Shown here piece after piece: positions 1 through 8,761 of a stretch of DNA of 64,000 nucleotides. Within the stretch, counting starts at the first letter, position 1, and every line of letters begins with the position of its first letter. Made by a program: the position numbers and the translations under genes. Under the pieces are notes generated by a model. The model did not search any database. It saw nothing but the letters and a program-made list of their open reading frames with translations, and was not told the DNA's origin. The DNA comes from an uncultured Lachnospiraceae bacterium (GTDB lineage: Bacteria > Bacillota > Clostridia > Lachnospirales > Lachnospiraceae): the NCBI GenBank assembly GCA_910577275.1, contig CAJTMW010000001.1:441566-505565 (forward strand). The letters run 5' to 3'.

Positions 1-806
1 TAACTTTTATCTCCTCCCAGGCTTTCTTTCACATAATTCTGTAATTCTCCATTTTTTTTATTCAAATTTAAGTCACATGATGAATAAACATCTAACTTTG
101 GATATCCAGCATTTTCTAAAAGATTACTGATAGTTACACCACTTAAATACATATCAGAAACTGCAACTACTTTTTTATTCTTATTTATGAGGATATTAAC
201 CACATCACTCATATATGGATTTGCATACGTCAATTCACTTTCCATTCTGATTTCCATATCGGATGTGATATCACCACTATAATATTTTTCTATTTCTCTA
301 TATATATCATCTATAGTTACGTCATATTTACTTGTATTTTTTCTTGCTTCATATAGAGCCTGCTTCCTCATCCTTTTATAATCAGGTATTCCATGTCTCA
401 TGCCCATCAACCAAAATAAATCATCTGGTTGCGAAACAGCTCGAAAAATCAAAGTATCAAAAACATCAAAACAAATAACATCATACTCTGATAACTTTTT
501 AGTAAATTCTTTTATGTCTTCACGCTTATATGCTTTTGATTCCGGAAAATAAAGTAGCTTTTTTTCAATAATTGTTTCCTCTGAAGCTATGATATCTGGG
601 GAAAGCGGTACATCCCAGTATAAATATGGAATTGTATTCTTTTTGACTCTGTAAAACCAATTTAATTTTAAAAGTAACAATATATGCTTTCCTCTAAACA
701 GATAGTGTTCTTCTAAATGTTCTCTCACGTATCTTTCATATTCATACCAAACTCTTCCATTTTTTTTGACAAGGTAATCATATAAAATATCCTTTATCTT
801 ACTCAT
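1..806 (-). CDS. HAD-superfamily (COG5610-like) surface-polysaccharide protein, N-terminal part
   Basis: The frame is open from an ATG at 804-806 to the window edge (about 268 residues), so the 3' end lies outside. Seen: a HAD motif I (CFDVFDTL, nucleophile Asp about residue 114) and a motif II-like VAVSDMYLSG about 100 residues later. This combination is typical of COG5610-type HAD proteins found in capsule and cell-wall polysaccharide loci, whose biochemical role is unclear. The first 100 residues are charged and lack a signal peptide. The gene is more AT-rich than its neighbours, which could mean recent acquisition. It follows the ABC exporter genes on the same strand, so a glycan role is inferred. 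Family confidence is good; function is unknown. Confidence 0.75.
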   Translation of the reverse strand, partial: MSKIKDILYDYLVKKNGRVWYEYERYVREHLEEHYLFRGKHILLLLKLNWFYRVKKNTIPYLYWDVPLSPDIIASEETIIEKKLLYFPESKAYKREDIKEFTKKLSEYDVICFDVFDTLIFRAVSQPDDLFWLMGMRHGIPDYKRMRKQALYEARKNTSKYDVTIDDIYREIEKYYSGDITSDMEIRMESELTYANPYMSDVVNILINKNKKVVAVSDMYLSGVTISNLLENAGYPKLDVYSSCDLNLNKKNGELQNYVKESLGGDKS

Positions 807-858
807 TGTTTGTCAATTCCTCTCAATTTTTCATAATCCATTATCTCATCTCATTTTT

Positions 859-2877
859 TCACCCAATCCACTCCAACACCTCTTCCTCCATCTCTTTCCC
901 CTTCTCCATCAAAACCCTTTCCAAATCCCCGTCATACTTATCATACCTGCCGCAGACCTCCCCGGCCTCCCCTATAGCAATCAAATGTCCCTTCTCCAGC
1001 CATATAGCCATATCGCAGTTTTCCTTAATTGTACTGGTAGAGTGAGACACCATCAGCACCGTAGAACCCCCGTGAATCAGCTCCTTTATCCTCCTTAAGC
1101 TCTTTTTACGGAACAGCTGGTCCCCCACGCTCAAGACCTCGTCCAGTATCAATATTTCCGGTGGCGGCCCCACCGTTGCAATGGCAAAGCCAAGGCGGCT
1201 CACCATGCCGGAGGAATAATTCTTCACCTTTTCATTCATGAAATCCGAAAGCTCCGCAAACTCCACAATCTCCTCATAGTGCTCGTCGATAAATTCCCGG
1301 TCGTATCCGATGATTGCGCCGTTTAAATACACATTTTCCCTGCCTGTCAGCTCCACATCAAATCCGGTTCCCAGCGTCAGTATTTGCACCTTGTTTTTGT
1401 TGACCCGCACGATTCCGCTGGTAGGCGTAAGCGTGCCGGAAATAATTTTAAGAAGCGTGGATTTTCCCGCCCCGTTGGTGCCGATGACGCCTACAATGCT
1501 CCCCTTACGGATATCAAAGGAAATATCGTCTAAAGCCCGGTATTTTTCCTTTATTCTCTGTCCTTTTATGGTTTGAATCACCAGCTCCTTGATGGAGCTG
1601 TACTCATTGACTGCTCTGTCAAAATCCATGCACACGTGCAAAGCCTGTATGACAATGGGCGGTCTGTCCGACAATTCAGGGCTTCTTATTCTCTTTCTGA
1701 GCCTGTCGGACGCAAGGGGCTTTTCTTTTTTCAGCCTGCTTCTTCTGAACCTGACTGCAAGAAGTATCGCTTCCGATACCGATAAGATGCAAATCAGTAT
1801 CAGCATGGCTTTTAATATAGTGTCTGCCAGCTGTCTTTTCCTCAGGGCTTTCTTTATTACAAGCTCTGAATTATCCGTTGCGCTTTCCGCCGGTTCTTCC
1901 TCTCCGCCATTTGCTCCGGCTGCGCTTTCAGAATTGCCTTTCCTATCCGCGCCCACTCCGGCTACGCTTTCGGAACCGCTTTTCCCATCCGCATCTATAC
2001 CGGCATTATCTCCCCCGCCGGAACCGCTCAAAGCCGCCTTATCACCGGCGTTTTCCCCTCCAGGAGTACTTGCATCCGCCGCTTTTCTGCTCTCTGTTTC
2101 CGCAGCCGGAGCCGCCGCATCTGCACCGGCATTACCTTCCTCGCCGCCGCTCCCTGCCGCCCCCGAATCCATTCCCCTGTTCACCCGCAGGGTATACCGG
2201 GCTTTCATCCCATTACTGCTCACAGCCGTAACATATACAATGTTATCTCCTGCTGTCAGCGTGGTATCCGATATCTCCGTTTCCAGTCCGTTTTCCGCCT
2301 CCGCCGTGACGGGCAGCTTTTCCGTTTCGCCGGTGACGGAAATATCATAGAATAATTTTCCTGAATCAAACCCTTTTATCTGTGCCCCGTCTATCAATAT
2401 GTTTTTCAGTCTGCACTCGTCCTTTACCGGAATTTCCACCTCCGCCCGGGCAATGGTCTCCGCGCTGATTTCTCCTGACGAAGCATAGCCGCCAGCCGCT
2501 GAGATTTCCACCACCGTATGGGTCGATACAAGGGGTGTAAAATGCAGAATCTGTTTAAAGGTCTTCTCCCAGCTTCCTGTCCGTTCCAGCAGGAACTTTC
2601 CGTCGGAAAGTACGGTAATCCCCACGTCCTCCGCACTGTTAAATTCCAGTACTTCCGGGTCGTATGTCACGGTAAGGCTGACCTCGCTGATTCTTTCCCC
2701 CTCCGTGCTTTCCAGATACAGACCGATATCAGAGCGACTCCCCGCTTCCCAGGTGTAGCCGTCCTCTGTGCCGAAATAGGCTTTTGCGCCCTCGGCGTAT
2801 ACCTTTTCTGTTTTGCCGTTCCACAGTAAAATCCCTGTAAAAAGGAGCAGTATTCCTTTTATCCAACAGCGTTTCAT
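859..2877 (-). CDS. Polysaccharide-export ABC ATPase (TagH/Wzt type) fused to an N-terminal extracellular module
   Basis: 672 residues. Domains seen: N-terminal hydrophobic signal/anchor (about 7-28); beta-rich segment resembling a cohesin-type module (about 31-155); a second beta-sandwich like cadherin-like repeats (about 156-233); Gly/Ala/Glu-rich linker (234-340); one membrane segment (about 352-376); then a full ABC nucleotide-binding domain (405-650) with Walker A GTNGAGKST (466-474), signature NYSSGM, Walker B ILILDE and the H-loop His612. The NBD matches ATPases that pair with ABC-2 permeases to export teichoic acid or O-antigen-like glycans, and the permease gene lies 11 nt upstream. 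Such ATPases are normally cytoplasmic or carry a C-terminal extension, so an N-terminal exported half on an NBD is unusual. The external part may bind the glycan or the wall (inference). Confidence 0.85.
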   Translation of the reverse strand: MKRCWIKGILLLFTGILLWNGKTEKVYAEGAKAYFGTEDGYTWEAGSRSDIGLYLESTEGERISEVSLTVTYDPEVLEFNSAEDVGITVLSDGKFLLERTGSWEKTFKQILHFTPLVSTHTVVEISAAGGYASSGEISAETIARAEVEIPVKDECRLKNILIDGAQIKGFDSGKLFYDISVTGETEKLPVTAEAENGLETEISDTTLTAGDNIVYVTAVSSNGMKARYTLRVNRGMDSGAAGSGGEEGNAGADAAAPAAETESRKAADASTPGGENAGDKAALSGSGGGDNAGIDADGKSGSESVAGVGADRKGNSESAAGANGGEEEPAESATDNSELVIKKALRKRQLADTILKAMLILICILSVSEAILLAVRFRRSRLKKEKPLASDRLRKRIRSPELSDRPPIVIQALHVCMDFDRAVNEYSSIKELVIQTIKGQRIKEKYRALDDISFDIRKGSIVGVIGTNGAGKSTLLKIISGTLTPTSGIVRVNKNKVQILTLGTGFDVELTGRENVYLNGAIIGYDREFIDEHYEEIVEFAELSDFMNEKVKNYSSGMVSRLGFAIATVGPPPEILILDEVLSVGDQLFRKKSLRRIKELIHGGSTVLMVSHSTSTIKENCDMAIWLEKGHLIAIGEAGEVCGRYDKYDGDLERVLMEKGKEMEEEVLEWIG

Positions 2878-2888
2878 TCCCTTCTCCT

Positions 2889-3668
2889 TTACAGCTTCTG
2901 CATAATCTTATTTTTACTTTTCAGAAAAATAAGGCTTCCTGCCAGATACGCAAGCAAGCTCCAGATTATCATCTTAAAGACTGTCCTGCCCGGCGGCAGG
3001 GAGTTTTCCAGCACTACCCATCTCATGCTGTCAATAAAAAGATAAATCGGATTGTTTGCCACCACTGTAATCATCACTTCCGGCAGTCTGTTTACCGGAT
3101 AAAAAATGGCCGATAAGTACATCCACAAGGTCAGCAGGATTCCGTAAAGATGTCGGATATCTCCAAAAAATACGTATCCCACGCTTAATGCATAGGATAT
3201 CCCCATGGCAAAAAGCAGTTCGCACAGTACGATAAACGGAAGAATCAGCAGCGTCTCGTTCAGGCGGATATGGAAAACCAGCAGAATCGGCACAAATGCA
3301 ATCAGGGAATATATAAAATTCACAAACGCCGTGTAAACTCTTGAAATTACAAACACTTGCATGGGTATTTTTACCTTAATCAGCATCTGCTTGTTATCTA
3401 CCAGCGAGGTCATCGCCGTCTGTGTCGATGTGGTAAACAGCCCCCACAGTACGCTTCCGCAAAGGTAGTATACCGGAAAGTTTTCAATGGAGCGTTTGAA
3501 CATGGTTGAAAATATCATTGACAGCACTATCATGTTGAGGAGCGGATTTAAAACTGACCAAACCACCCCCAGCTTGCTTCTGGAGTATTTTCTTTTCAGC
3601 TCTCTGCCGGTTAATTCTCTGATGACAAAAAGGTATTGCCTGAACCGGCCTTTTCCACTTCGTTTCAT
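2889..3668 (-). CDS. ABC-2 type polysaccharide export permease (TagG/Wzm type)
   Basis: 259 residues with about six hydrophobic helices and the charged N-terminus (ELKRKYSRSKLGVVW) typical of ABC-2 permeases for teichoic acid, O-antigen or capsule precursors. It would form the transmembrane pore for an undecaprenyl-linked glycan and work with the ATPase encoded 11 nt downstream. Its ATG overlaps the TAA stop of the preceding gene by one base (TAATG arrangement), which indicates translational coupling. The length is normal for the family. The exported polymer cannot be told from sequence. Confidence 0.9.
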   Translation of the reverse strand: MKRSGKGRFRQYLFVIRELTGRELKRKYSRSKLGVVWSVLNPLLNMIVLSMIFSTMFKRSIENFPVYYLCGSVLWGLFTTSTQTAMTSLVDNKQMLIKVKIPMQVFVISRVYTAFVNFIYSLIAFVPILLVFHIRLNETLLILPFIVLCELLFAMGISYALSVGYVFFGDIRHLYGILLTLWMYLSAIFYPVNRLPEVMITVVANNPIYLFIDSMRWVVLENSLPPGRTVFKMIIWSLLAYLAGSLIFLKSKNKIMQKL

Positions 3669-5167
3669 TACGTCCCCCGCGCCGGAGCATTTCTGGCACC
3701 AGCTCTGTATTTTTTGCGCCGTGCGCGCTCCTTCCGGTAATAAAGCAGATATTTATAACCGGTATACTGAAAAATGTGATATGCGGGATATTTTCCGTAA
3801 GCGGCTGCGCTTCCTTCATACCAGGGACTTTGCCTGACATATCCCCCGCCAGAAAGCATTTCCCTGAAAATACGGCTTATGAGATGGTTTTCCCGCAGTT
3901 CCTTCCTTGTAAGTTCCTCTGCAATACGGCTTCCGCCGTTTTCCAGAATATCATCCGAAAAATCCATCCCGCCGAACCCACGGGCTTCTTCTTTGGTGGG
4001 ATGATGCATGAACAACTCCATATTTTTCTCTATGGCACGCCGGGTCTCTCTTTTCTGAAAGTCTTTTGCAAGCCTGTCAAAGGAAATGCCCGCTTCCCGG
4101 CCTGCCGGAAATCTCTGCCGGAGGAATGCCTCCTGCCATGCGGCAAACCGTTTTTCCATCCCTGTCAGCCTCTTTTTACGTTCTTCCGAAATCTCAGTGA
4201 GCGCCGGCTTTATTTTTTCCTTTTCCGCCATATAGGAAAGGGTCATTCCATGGGGCGCGGTAAAAACCGTCTCAAAAAGGCAGTTATTAAACAGAACCTT
4301 CCTCCGTATTTCCCCTTCGGGCGGAAAAAAGTAAGTGTGGTACCGGCTTCTGTCTGCGTCCGGCGGCACTTCATACAGCCCGAAATAAAACCCGGAAAGG
4401 GGCTTTTTTCTTCCAAGTCTTTTCAACGAAGCGTCAAGCTCTTTCTGCATGGAGCCTACCCAGCCGCTGTCCACCAGCGCAGCCGGAATCTCCTCAAGCA
4501 TCCCTTCCTGTCTTAAATATGCTTCGTAGGCCGGCTGCGCCCTGCGGGAATTTTCCGTTAAAAGTTCCATAAAAAGGCGGCTTTCCGACAGACGCTTTCT
4601 GACAAGCGCAAGCTCCTTTCGAGGTATCTGCTCCTCTTTTCCGTAAGGAAGAATTCCGGCCCTGTGCATGGCCTCTCTGCGCGCCCTGTCAAAGCCTGCC
4701 CTCAGATAAAGCTTTTCCGGCGTTACGTCAAGGCCGCCTAAGGTAATGTAAAACAACGCCTTTTCGGGAGAGAGATGGTATCCCGGAATCCGCACGGAGT
4801 ACCGGGAGCAGTAAAGATATCTGCATTCAACGGGCAGTCTGTAGCTTTCCGCGTATCTGCATGCGGTCCGGTACATGAAATATCCGTCTCTTGCCAGAAA
4901 ATACAGCCGGCGGATTCCCCGCATCATTGCCTGCGACAGCACCCATACCACAAATCCGTTCAGCGCCGGGGCAAGAACGTAATCTATCACCGCACAGATG
5001 CTTTCCTGATGCCCATCTTTGTCAGATTCCAGAGGCTGACGGTTGTTTTTTTCCTCCCGGCCTCCCTCCTCCTCCTTCTGCCGGACGTCTTCCATATATG
5101 TATCCCCAGGCAGTCCGCTCTTTTCAAGCTGCTTTTTGTATGCTTTTATCCTGCCATCCTGACTCAC
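3668..5167 (-). CDS. COG5610-like polysaccharide biosynthesis protein (C-terminal-type domain only)
   Basis: 499 residues starting at GTG (5165-5167) behind a GGGGG Shine-Dalgarno; an overlapping ATG two bases upstream reads straight into TGA. The core (about residues 60-300) contains LYFLARDGYFMYRTA and LYCSRYSVRIPGY, the pattern that follows the HAD domain in COG5610-type proteins. No HAD motif I is present here, whereas the gene at 1-806 carries the HAD half, so the two may be separate halves or a diverged paralogue pair. No membrane segments or signal peptide are evident. It is coupled to the permease gene and sits 3 nt after a GT2 gene, supporting a cytoplasmic glycan-assembly role. The reaction is unknown. 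Confidence 0.6.
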   Translation of the reverse strand: MSQDGRIKAYKKQLEKSGLPGDTYMEDVRQKEEEGGREEKNNRQPLESDKDGHQESICAVIDYVLAPALNGFVVWVLSQAMMRGIRRLYFLARDGYFMYRTACRYAESYRLPVECRYLYCSRYSVRIPGYHLSPEKALFYITLGGLDVTPEKLYLRAGFDRARREAMHRAGILPYGKEEQIPRKELALVRKRLSESRLFMELLTENSRRAQPAYEAYLRQEGMLEEIPAALVDSGWVGSMQKELDASLKRLGRKKPLSGFYFGLYEVPPDADRSRYHTYFFPPEGEIRRKVLFNNCLFETVFTAPHGMTLSYMAEKEKIKPALTEISEERKKRLTGMEKRFAAWQEAFLRQRFPAGREAGISFDRLAKDFQKRETRRAIEKNMELFMHHPTKEEARGFGGMDFSDDILENGGSRIAEELTRKELRENHLISRIFREMLSGGGYVRQSPWYEGSAAAYGKYPAYHIFQYTGYKYLLYYRKERARRKKYRAGARNAPARGT

Positions 5168-5170
5168 ATG

Positions 5171-6004
5171 CTAATCCCCCATGCCAATGCCCGCATTTGC
5201 TCCCAGCCTTTTATGTATTGCAAGCTTCATTTTTTTCGGCACCATCCATACAACCACCGGCTTTATCACATATACAAAAACTTTCGGGGATACCATCCCC
5301 ATCCGGCAAAATCCCGTAAAGCGGATTCCCGCCTCCTGGAGCTGGAAACGGAGCTTTCGTCTGTCGTAAGACTTTTTCGTTTCCCGATAATGCAGGAGGA
5401 TTTCCTGCAGGTTAAATCCCCGTGCGCCTGCACCGTGAAGCCGCATAAAGAGCTCATAATCCTCTCCTCTGCAGGCATTCTCTCCCTTGAAATAGCCTCC
5501 GAATTCCAGAAGCTCCTTTCGCCGGAACATAACTGCCGGGTGGGCATAGGGTGAATATTTCAGAAAATCCCTGCTTTCCGGCGTCATGGGATAGCGGCGT
5601 TCTCCCCAGATTTCTCCCTGCGAGTTTATCAGCGCCACATTGCTTCCCACCCACAGGTACTGACGGTGGCTTTCCAGAAATGCAAGCTGTTTGTGAAATC
5701 TTTCAGGAGTGGAAACATCATCCGCATCCATCCGGGCCGCATATTCTCCCGCCGCCATTTTTAAGGACCGGTTCAGTCCGTAGGCAAGGGAATGATGAAC
5801 CGGATTCCTTACATGCCGAATCCTTGCATCCAGACAGGAAATTTCATAAATGAAAGCCTCGTAAGCTTCGTCAGAGCCGTCGTCGTAAAGTATCATCTCC
5901 CAATCCTCAAAGGTCTGGGCGATAACGGAGCGTACCGCCTGATAAAACTCCTTTTTGTCGGGATTATGAACACAGAGCAGCACACTGATTTTTGGCATCT
6001 TCAT
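5171..6004 (-). CDS. Family 2 glycosyltransferase
   Basis: 277 residues. GT-A signatures are visible: ISVLLCVHNP at the N-terminus, Gln-Thr in SVIAQTFEDWEMILYDDGS, the DXD-type metal site AARMDADD, and a later R-x-E-D segment (GEDYELFMRLH) characteristic of GT2 inverting enzymes. It would transfer a nucleotide-activated sugar to the growing repeat unit at the cytoplasmic membrane face. The C-terminus has a basic amphipathic hydrophobic stretch (VFVYVIKPVVVWMVPKK) that could contact the membrane. The start overlaps the 3' end of the GT4 gene by 41 nt; an internal ATG two codons later (5998) is an alternative. Sugar and acceptor cannot be assigned. Confidence 0.9.
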   Translation of the reverse strand: MKMPKISVLLCVHNPDKKEFYQAVRSVIAQTFEDWEMILYDDGSDEAYEAFIYEISCLDARIRHVRNPVHHSLAYGLNRSLKMAAGEYAARMDADDVSTPERFHKQLAFLESHRQYLWVGSNVALINSQGEIWGERRYPMTPESRDFLKYSPYAHPAVMFRRKELLEFGGYFKGENACRGEDYELFMRLHGAGARGFNLQEILLHYRETKKSYDRRKLRFQLQEAGIRFTGFCRMGMVSPKVFVYVIKPVVVWMVPKKMKLAIHKRLGANAGIGMGD

Positions 6005-7139
6005 ACACTCTTTTCATGACGGCCGCCGTCTTTGATTTGTCAAAGTTCTCTGTGGTTTTCCTGATATCCGCCCGTCTTTCCATGTTTTCTCCCCATTCTT
6101 TTCTCTCTTTGTACATCCGCAGAATATATCCGGCATAAGCCTTTGGTGAATTTTCCCGGCATACATATCCGTTTATCCCGTCCAGCATATATTCTCTGGT
6201 TCCCCGGTTATCTGAGGCAAGCACCGGAACTCCCATGGAAAGCGCTTCTAAAGCCGCCATGCCAAGCCCTTCCCTGATGGTGGGAAATATCATAATGTCG
6301 GCTGCCATCAGATAATCCCGCACGTCGGGCTGATACCCGTAAAACACGACATTTTCCGAAATGCCAAGTTTTCCCGCTTCCTCCCGAAGCTCCCGTTCCT
6401 GTTTTCCTGCCCCCAGAAGTCCATAGCAAAAGGCTCCTATATCTATTCCGCAGTTTTTCAGATATGCCAGCGCGCAAATGACTGCCATTGGGTTTTTGTT
6501 TTCCCGCAACTCCCCGACGCCGAGCATAAAAAATTTTCCTTCAACGCCCAGCTTTTTTCTTCTTTCTCCGCGCTGTTTTTCCGTGGTTTCATGAAAATAC
6601 TGCCGGTCCAGTCCCACGCCGGGAATCAGGTATGCTCCCCTTTTTTCATGCATTTTGCCGGCGGCCTGATAATCCTCGTGATTGATTGTCACAATCACAT
6701 CCGTCATGCGGCTTAACAAATTTTCCACAGTGTGATAAACAAAGTTATGTACTCTTCCGGCTCCCCTGTAAAAATGAAAGCCGTGGGCGGTATAGATGAC
6801 GTATGCCTTCATCCCAAAAGCGGCCAGTCTTGCAACCATGCCTCCCGAAGGCGTATGACAGTGTACCGTCTTAATCTCCTCTTTTCTGATAATTTCGCGT
6901 ATCTGCCTGATTGCCCTGAGATTATGGCTGATACCAAAGGGAGACTGCCAGATTTCCGTATCATGATAAATAACGCCCATCTTCTCATAAACATCTTCCG
7001 GGAACCGGAAAATAGGATTGCTTTGGTTGGAGGCTAAATGTACTTCATACCCCATTTCCTTCAACTGCCTGATATCCTCAGATTCAAATTTCGCCGCAAA
7101 TCCCCAGACTGAAGCCACTATCAAGATTTTTTCATTCAT
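5964..7139 (-). CDS. Family 4 glycosyltransferase
   Basis: 391 residues with a GT-B fold. The N-terminal half begins KILIVASVWGFAAKFE and contains THCHTPSGG-like acceptor-domain sequence; the C-terminal half has the nucleotide-sugar site with the EX7E motif (REGLGMAALEALSMGVPVL) and a GxPxxxSxxxG-like region. This family makes retaining linkages in capsule, teichoic acid or exopolysaccharide synthesis. It is probably the first gene of the polysaccharide operon because about 100 bases lacking a gene precede it. Its end overlaps the GT2 start, so the two transferases are likely translated together. Sugar specificity is unknown. Confidence 0.92.
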   Translation of the reverse strand: MNEKILIVASVWGFAAKFESEDIRQLKEMGYEVHLASNQSNPIFRFPEDVYEKMGVIYHDTEIWQSPFGISHNLRAIRQIREIIRKEEIKTVHCHTPSGGMVARLAAFGMKAYVIYTAHGFHFYRGAGRVHNFVYHTVENLLSRMTDVIVTINHEDYQAAGKMHEKRGAYLIPGVGLDRQYFHETTEKQRGERRKKLGVEGKFFMLGVGELRENKNPMAVICALAYLKNCGIDIGAFCYGLLGAGKQERELREEAGKLGISENVVFYGYQPDVRDYLMAADIMIFPTIREGLGMAALEALSMGVPVLASDNRGTREYMLDGINGYVCRENSPKAYAGYILRMYKERKEWGENMERRADIRKTTENFDKSKTAAVMKRVYEDAKNQCAALCS

Positions 7140-7235
7140 AAGCCCTCATAGCACATGGCAGCCGCCGCATTATCTGCGGCGGCGCCAGCCAAACCACACT
7201 CGATTTTTTGAATTCAAAAAAATGCTGTCAATCCA

Positions 7236-7805
7236 TTAAGGAAGTGCAACAAATGCAACCGGCCCGGCGTTCTTTAAATTAAGAACCACATGGTCAGCTC
7301 TTGCTTCCACCACTTCCACATCGGTCCATACGCCGGCAACAAGCTGCTTTGCAGCTACCTTTGCGCCGTCGGCAAGACCTTTTACATAGAAGTTGATTGT
7401 CGCTACATTGTAGTTTGCGCCCGGGAAATCAACCTTTACAACATTCAGCAATGTTCCGCCAAGTGCTGCTGCCTGCGCATTAGCGGCATCTGCCGTCGCC
7501 TTTGCCACTTTGGACAAAATTGCCGTCAGGTTGGTAGGCACTCCGTTTACCAGAATCTTTCCGCCCTGTCCTACAGGCATAGCGTTTGTCACGCCAGGTG
7601 TGGACACTACAACATTGTTGTAATATTCCCCTGCGCTCATACCGCGGTCCTCCGCTGCCTGCTGGTCCGAGGAATTGTTAAAGCCGTCCTCAGTGTACGA
7701 CGGTGCGGACGCAACTACGGCTCTTGCCGTAACTGATTCCGACGCTGATACCGTCATAGAAGCAAACAGCATGGACGCTGTTAATAAAGCAATAAACTTT
7801 TTCAT
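7236..7805 (-). CDS. Secreted protein of unknown function
   Basis: 189 residues when started at the second ATG (7803-7805), 9 nt after a strong AGGAGG; the upstream ATG at 7811 is only 3 nt from that site. A clear signal peptide (KKFIALLTASMLFASMTVSA) should be cleaved after residue 20 or so. The mature part is Ala/Val/Asn-rich, with a central alanine helix (about 100-120) and a beta-rich C-terminus ending VVLNLKNAGPVAFVALP. No family was recognised and there is no LPXTG sorting signal. It lies between the polysaccharide genes and the sortase-like/LCP genes on the same strand, so a role at the cell surface is a reasonable inference. Confidence 0.75.
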   Translation of the reverse strand: MKKFIALLTASMLFASMTVSASESVTARAVVASAPSYTEDGFNNSSDQQAAEDRGMSAGEYYNNVVVSTPGVTNAMPVGQGGKILVNGVPTNLTAILSKVAKATADAANAQAAALGGTLLNVVKVDFPGANYNVATINFYVKGLADGAKVAAKQLVAGVWTDVEVVEARADHVVLNLKNAGPVAFVALP

Positions 7806-7919
7806 TGGCATCGTCCTCCTTTCCTTGATTTAAGTGTGGTATATATCAACATCAAACGATGTCAATACCGCTTGTAATGCATACTTTAACCGGATATGCT
7901 CAGACTGATTTCCGCTTTG

Positions 7920-8735
7920 TCATTCGTAAATCACGCGGTCGATTTTGCCCGCCGCATCTCCTGTCAGAATACCAATCACCACATACTGTGTGTCATTCTC
8001 CCGAAGGCTTCCGTCAAGCGTCACCAGAAAATGATAAGGCGTCAAATCCTCCCAGCCTTCGCTCATATTCTTTCCCATGCTTCTTGTTTCCGCCAGCTCC
8101 TTCAGATAATCCTGACAGCCTTCATACGTGGTATAGTCATGTCTTCTCAAAATATCGCTGCCCTCGTCATAAAACGCGGCAAGCACCTCATAAGTCAGCA
8201 CATTATCCGGCAGATAAATATAAAATTCCCTGTTCTTTTCAAAAAAATCCGGGTTTTCAAAGTTATGAAGGTTGAAAAAAGGTTCCTTTTCTGCCAAATC
8301 TTTCCCGTGAATAATCGTATTAAAATCGCACATATTCATCATATTGGGCATTTCTGTAAAGGGCGCGCCCTTATCGTCATTGTTTCCCTCAACGTTGTGT
8401 GATTTATAATAATCGTCAGAAACCGGGCTTTGCAGTACCGGCGTATCAATCCCTGTCCCCGGTATGTACAGCCATGCAAAGATGTCGGGATTTTTTCCCG
8501 AAAGCGCGGAAAAATCAATTTCTCCGTCCTGCGCCGATTCTCCTAAGGCTCCGCCCGGGCTCTCTGACGGTTCCGTTCCGTTTTCCTGTCCCTGCTTTCC
8601 GCCGGGCGTCTGCGCGGCGTCTTCCTCTGTCGCCATGTCGTCTGTATTTTTCTCTGCCATTCCGTTCTCCTGACCGCAGCCTGCCAAAAGCAACGCCATC
8701 AGAATCCCGGCAGCAATCACTTTTTTCTTTTTCAT
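7920..8735 (-). CDS. Sortase B-like lipoprotein lacking the catalytic triad
   Basis: 271 residues. A lipobox (LLLAGC, Cys20) precedes an acidic/Pro linker (20-75) and a domain that follows class B sortases (FAWLYIPGTGIDTPV, FFEKNREFYIYLPDN). The usual catalytic His motif (Y-G-H-N) reads H143-G-K145-D, placing Lys where His is expected; the LSTC motif reads LVTL (Leu240 for Cys); the strand Arg is Gln250. By hand alignment all three catalytic residues are missing, so transpeptidase activity is unlikely. Class B sortases normally anchor by an N-terminal helix rather than a lipid. The gene follows the LCP gene by 26 nt and is probably cotranscribed. A binding or scaffold role is inferred. Confidence 0.8.
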   Translation of the reverse strand: MKKKKVIAAGILMALLLAGCGQENGMAEKNTDDMATEEDAAQTPGGKQGQENGTEPSESPGGALGESAQDGEIDFSALSGKNPDIFAWLYIPGTGIDTPVLQSPVSDDYYKSHNVEGNNDDKGAPFTEMPNMMNMCDFNTIIHGKDLAEKEPFFNLHNFENPDFFEKNREFYIYLPDNVLTYEVLAAFYDEGSDILRRHDYTTYEGCQDYLKELAETRSMGKNMSEGWEDLTPYHFLVTLDGSLRENDTQYVVIGILTGDAAGKIDRVIYE

Positions 8736-8761
8736 TCCTCTCTCCCTGTTCCCGGCACCTG

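Noticed and set aside
1589..2350. Long plus-strand open frame opposite the ABC ATPase fusion gene
   Set aside because: It is a mirror of the Gly/Ala/Glu-rich linker on the minus strand, low in complexity, without a ribosome-binding site or any known family.
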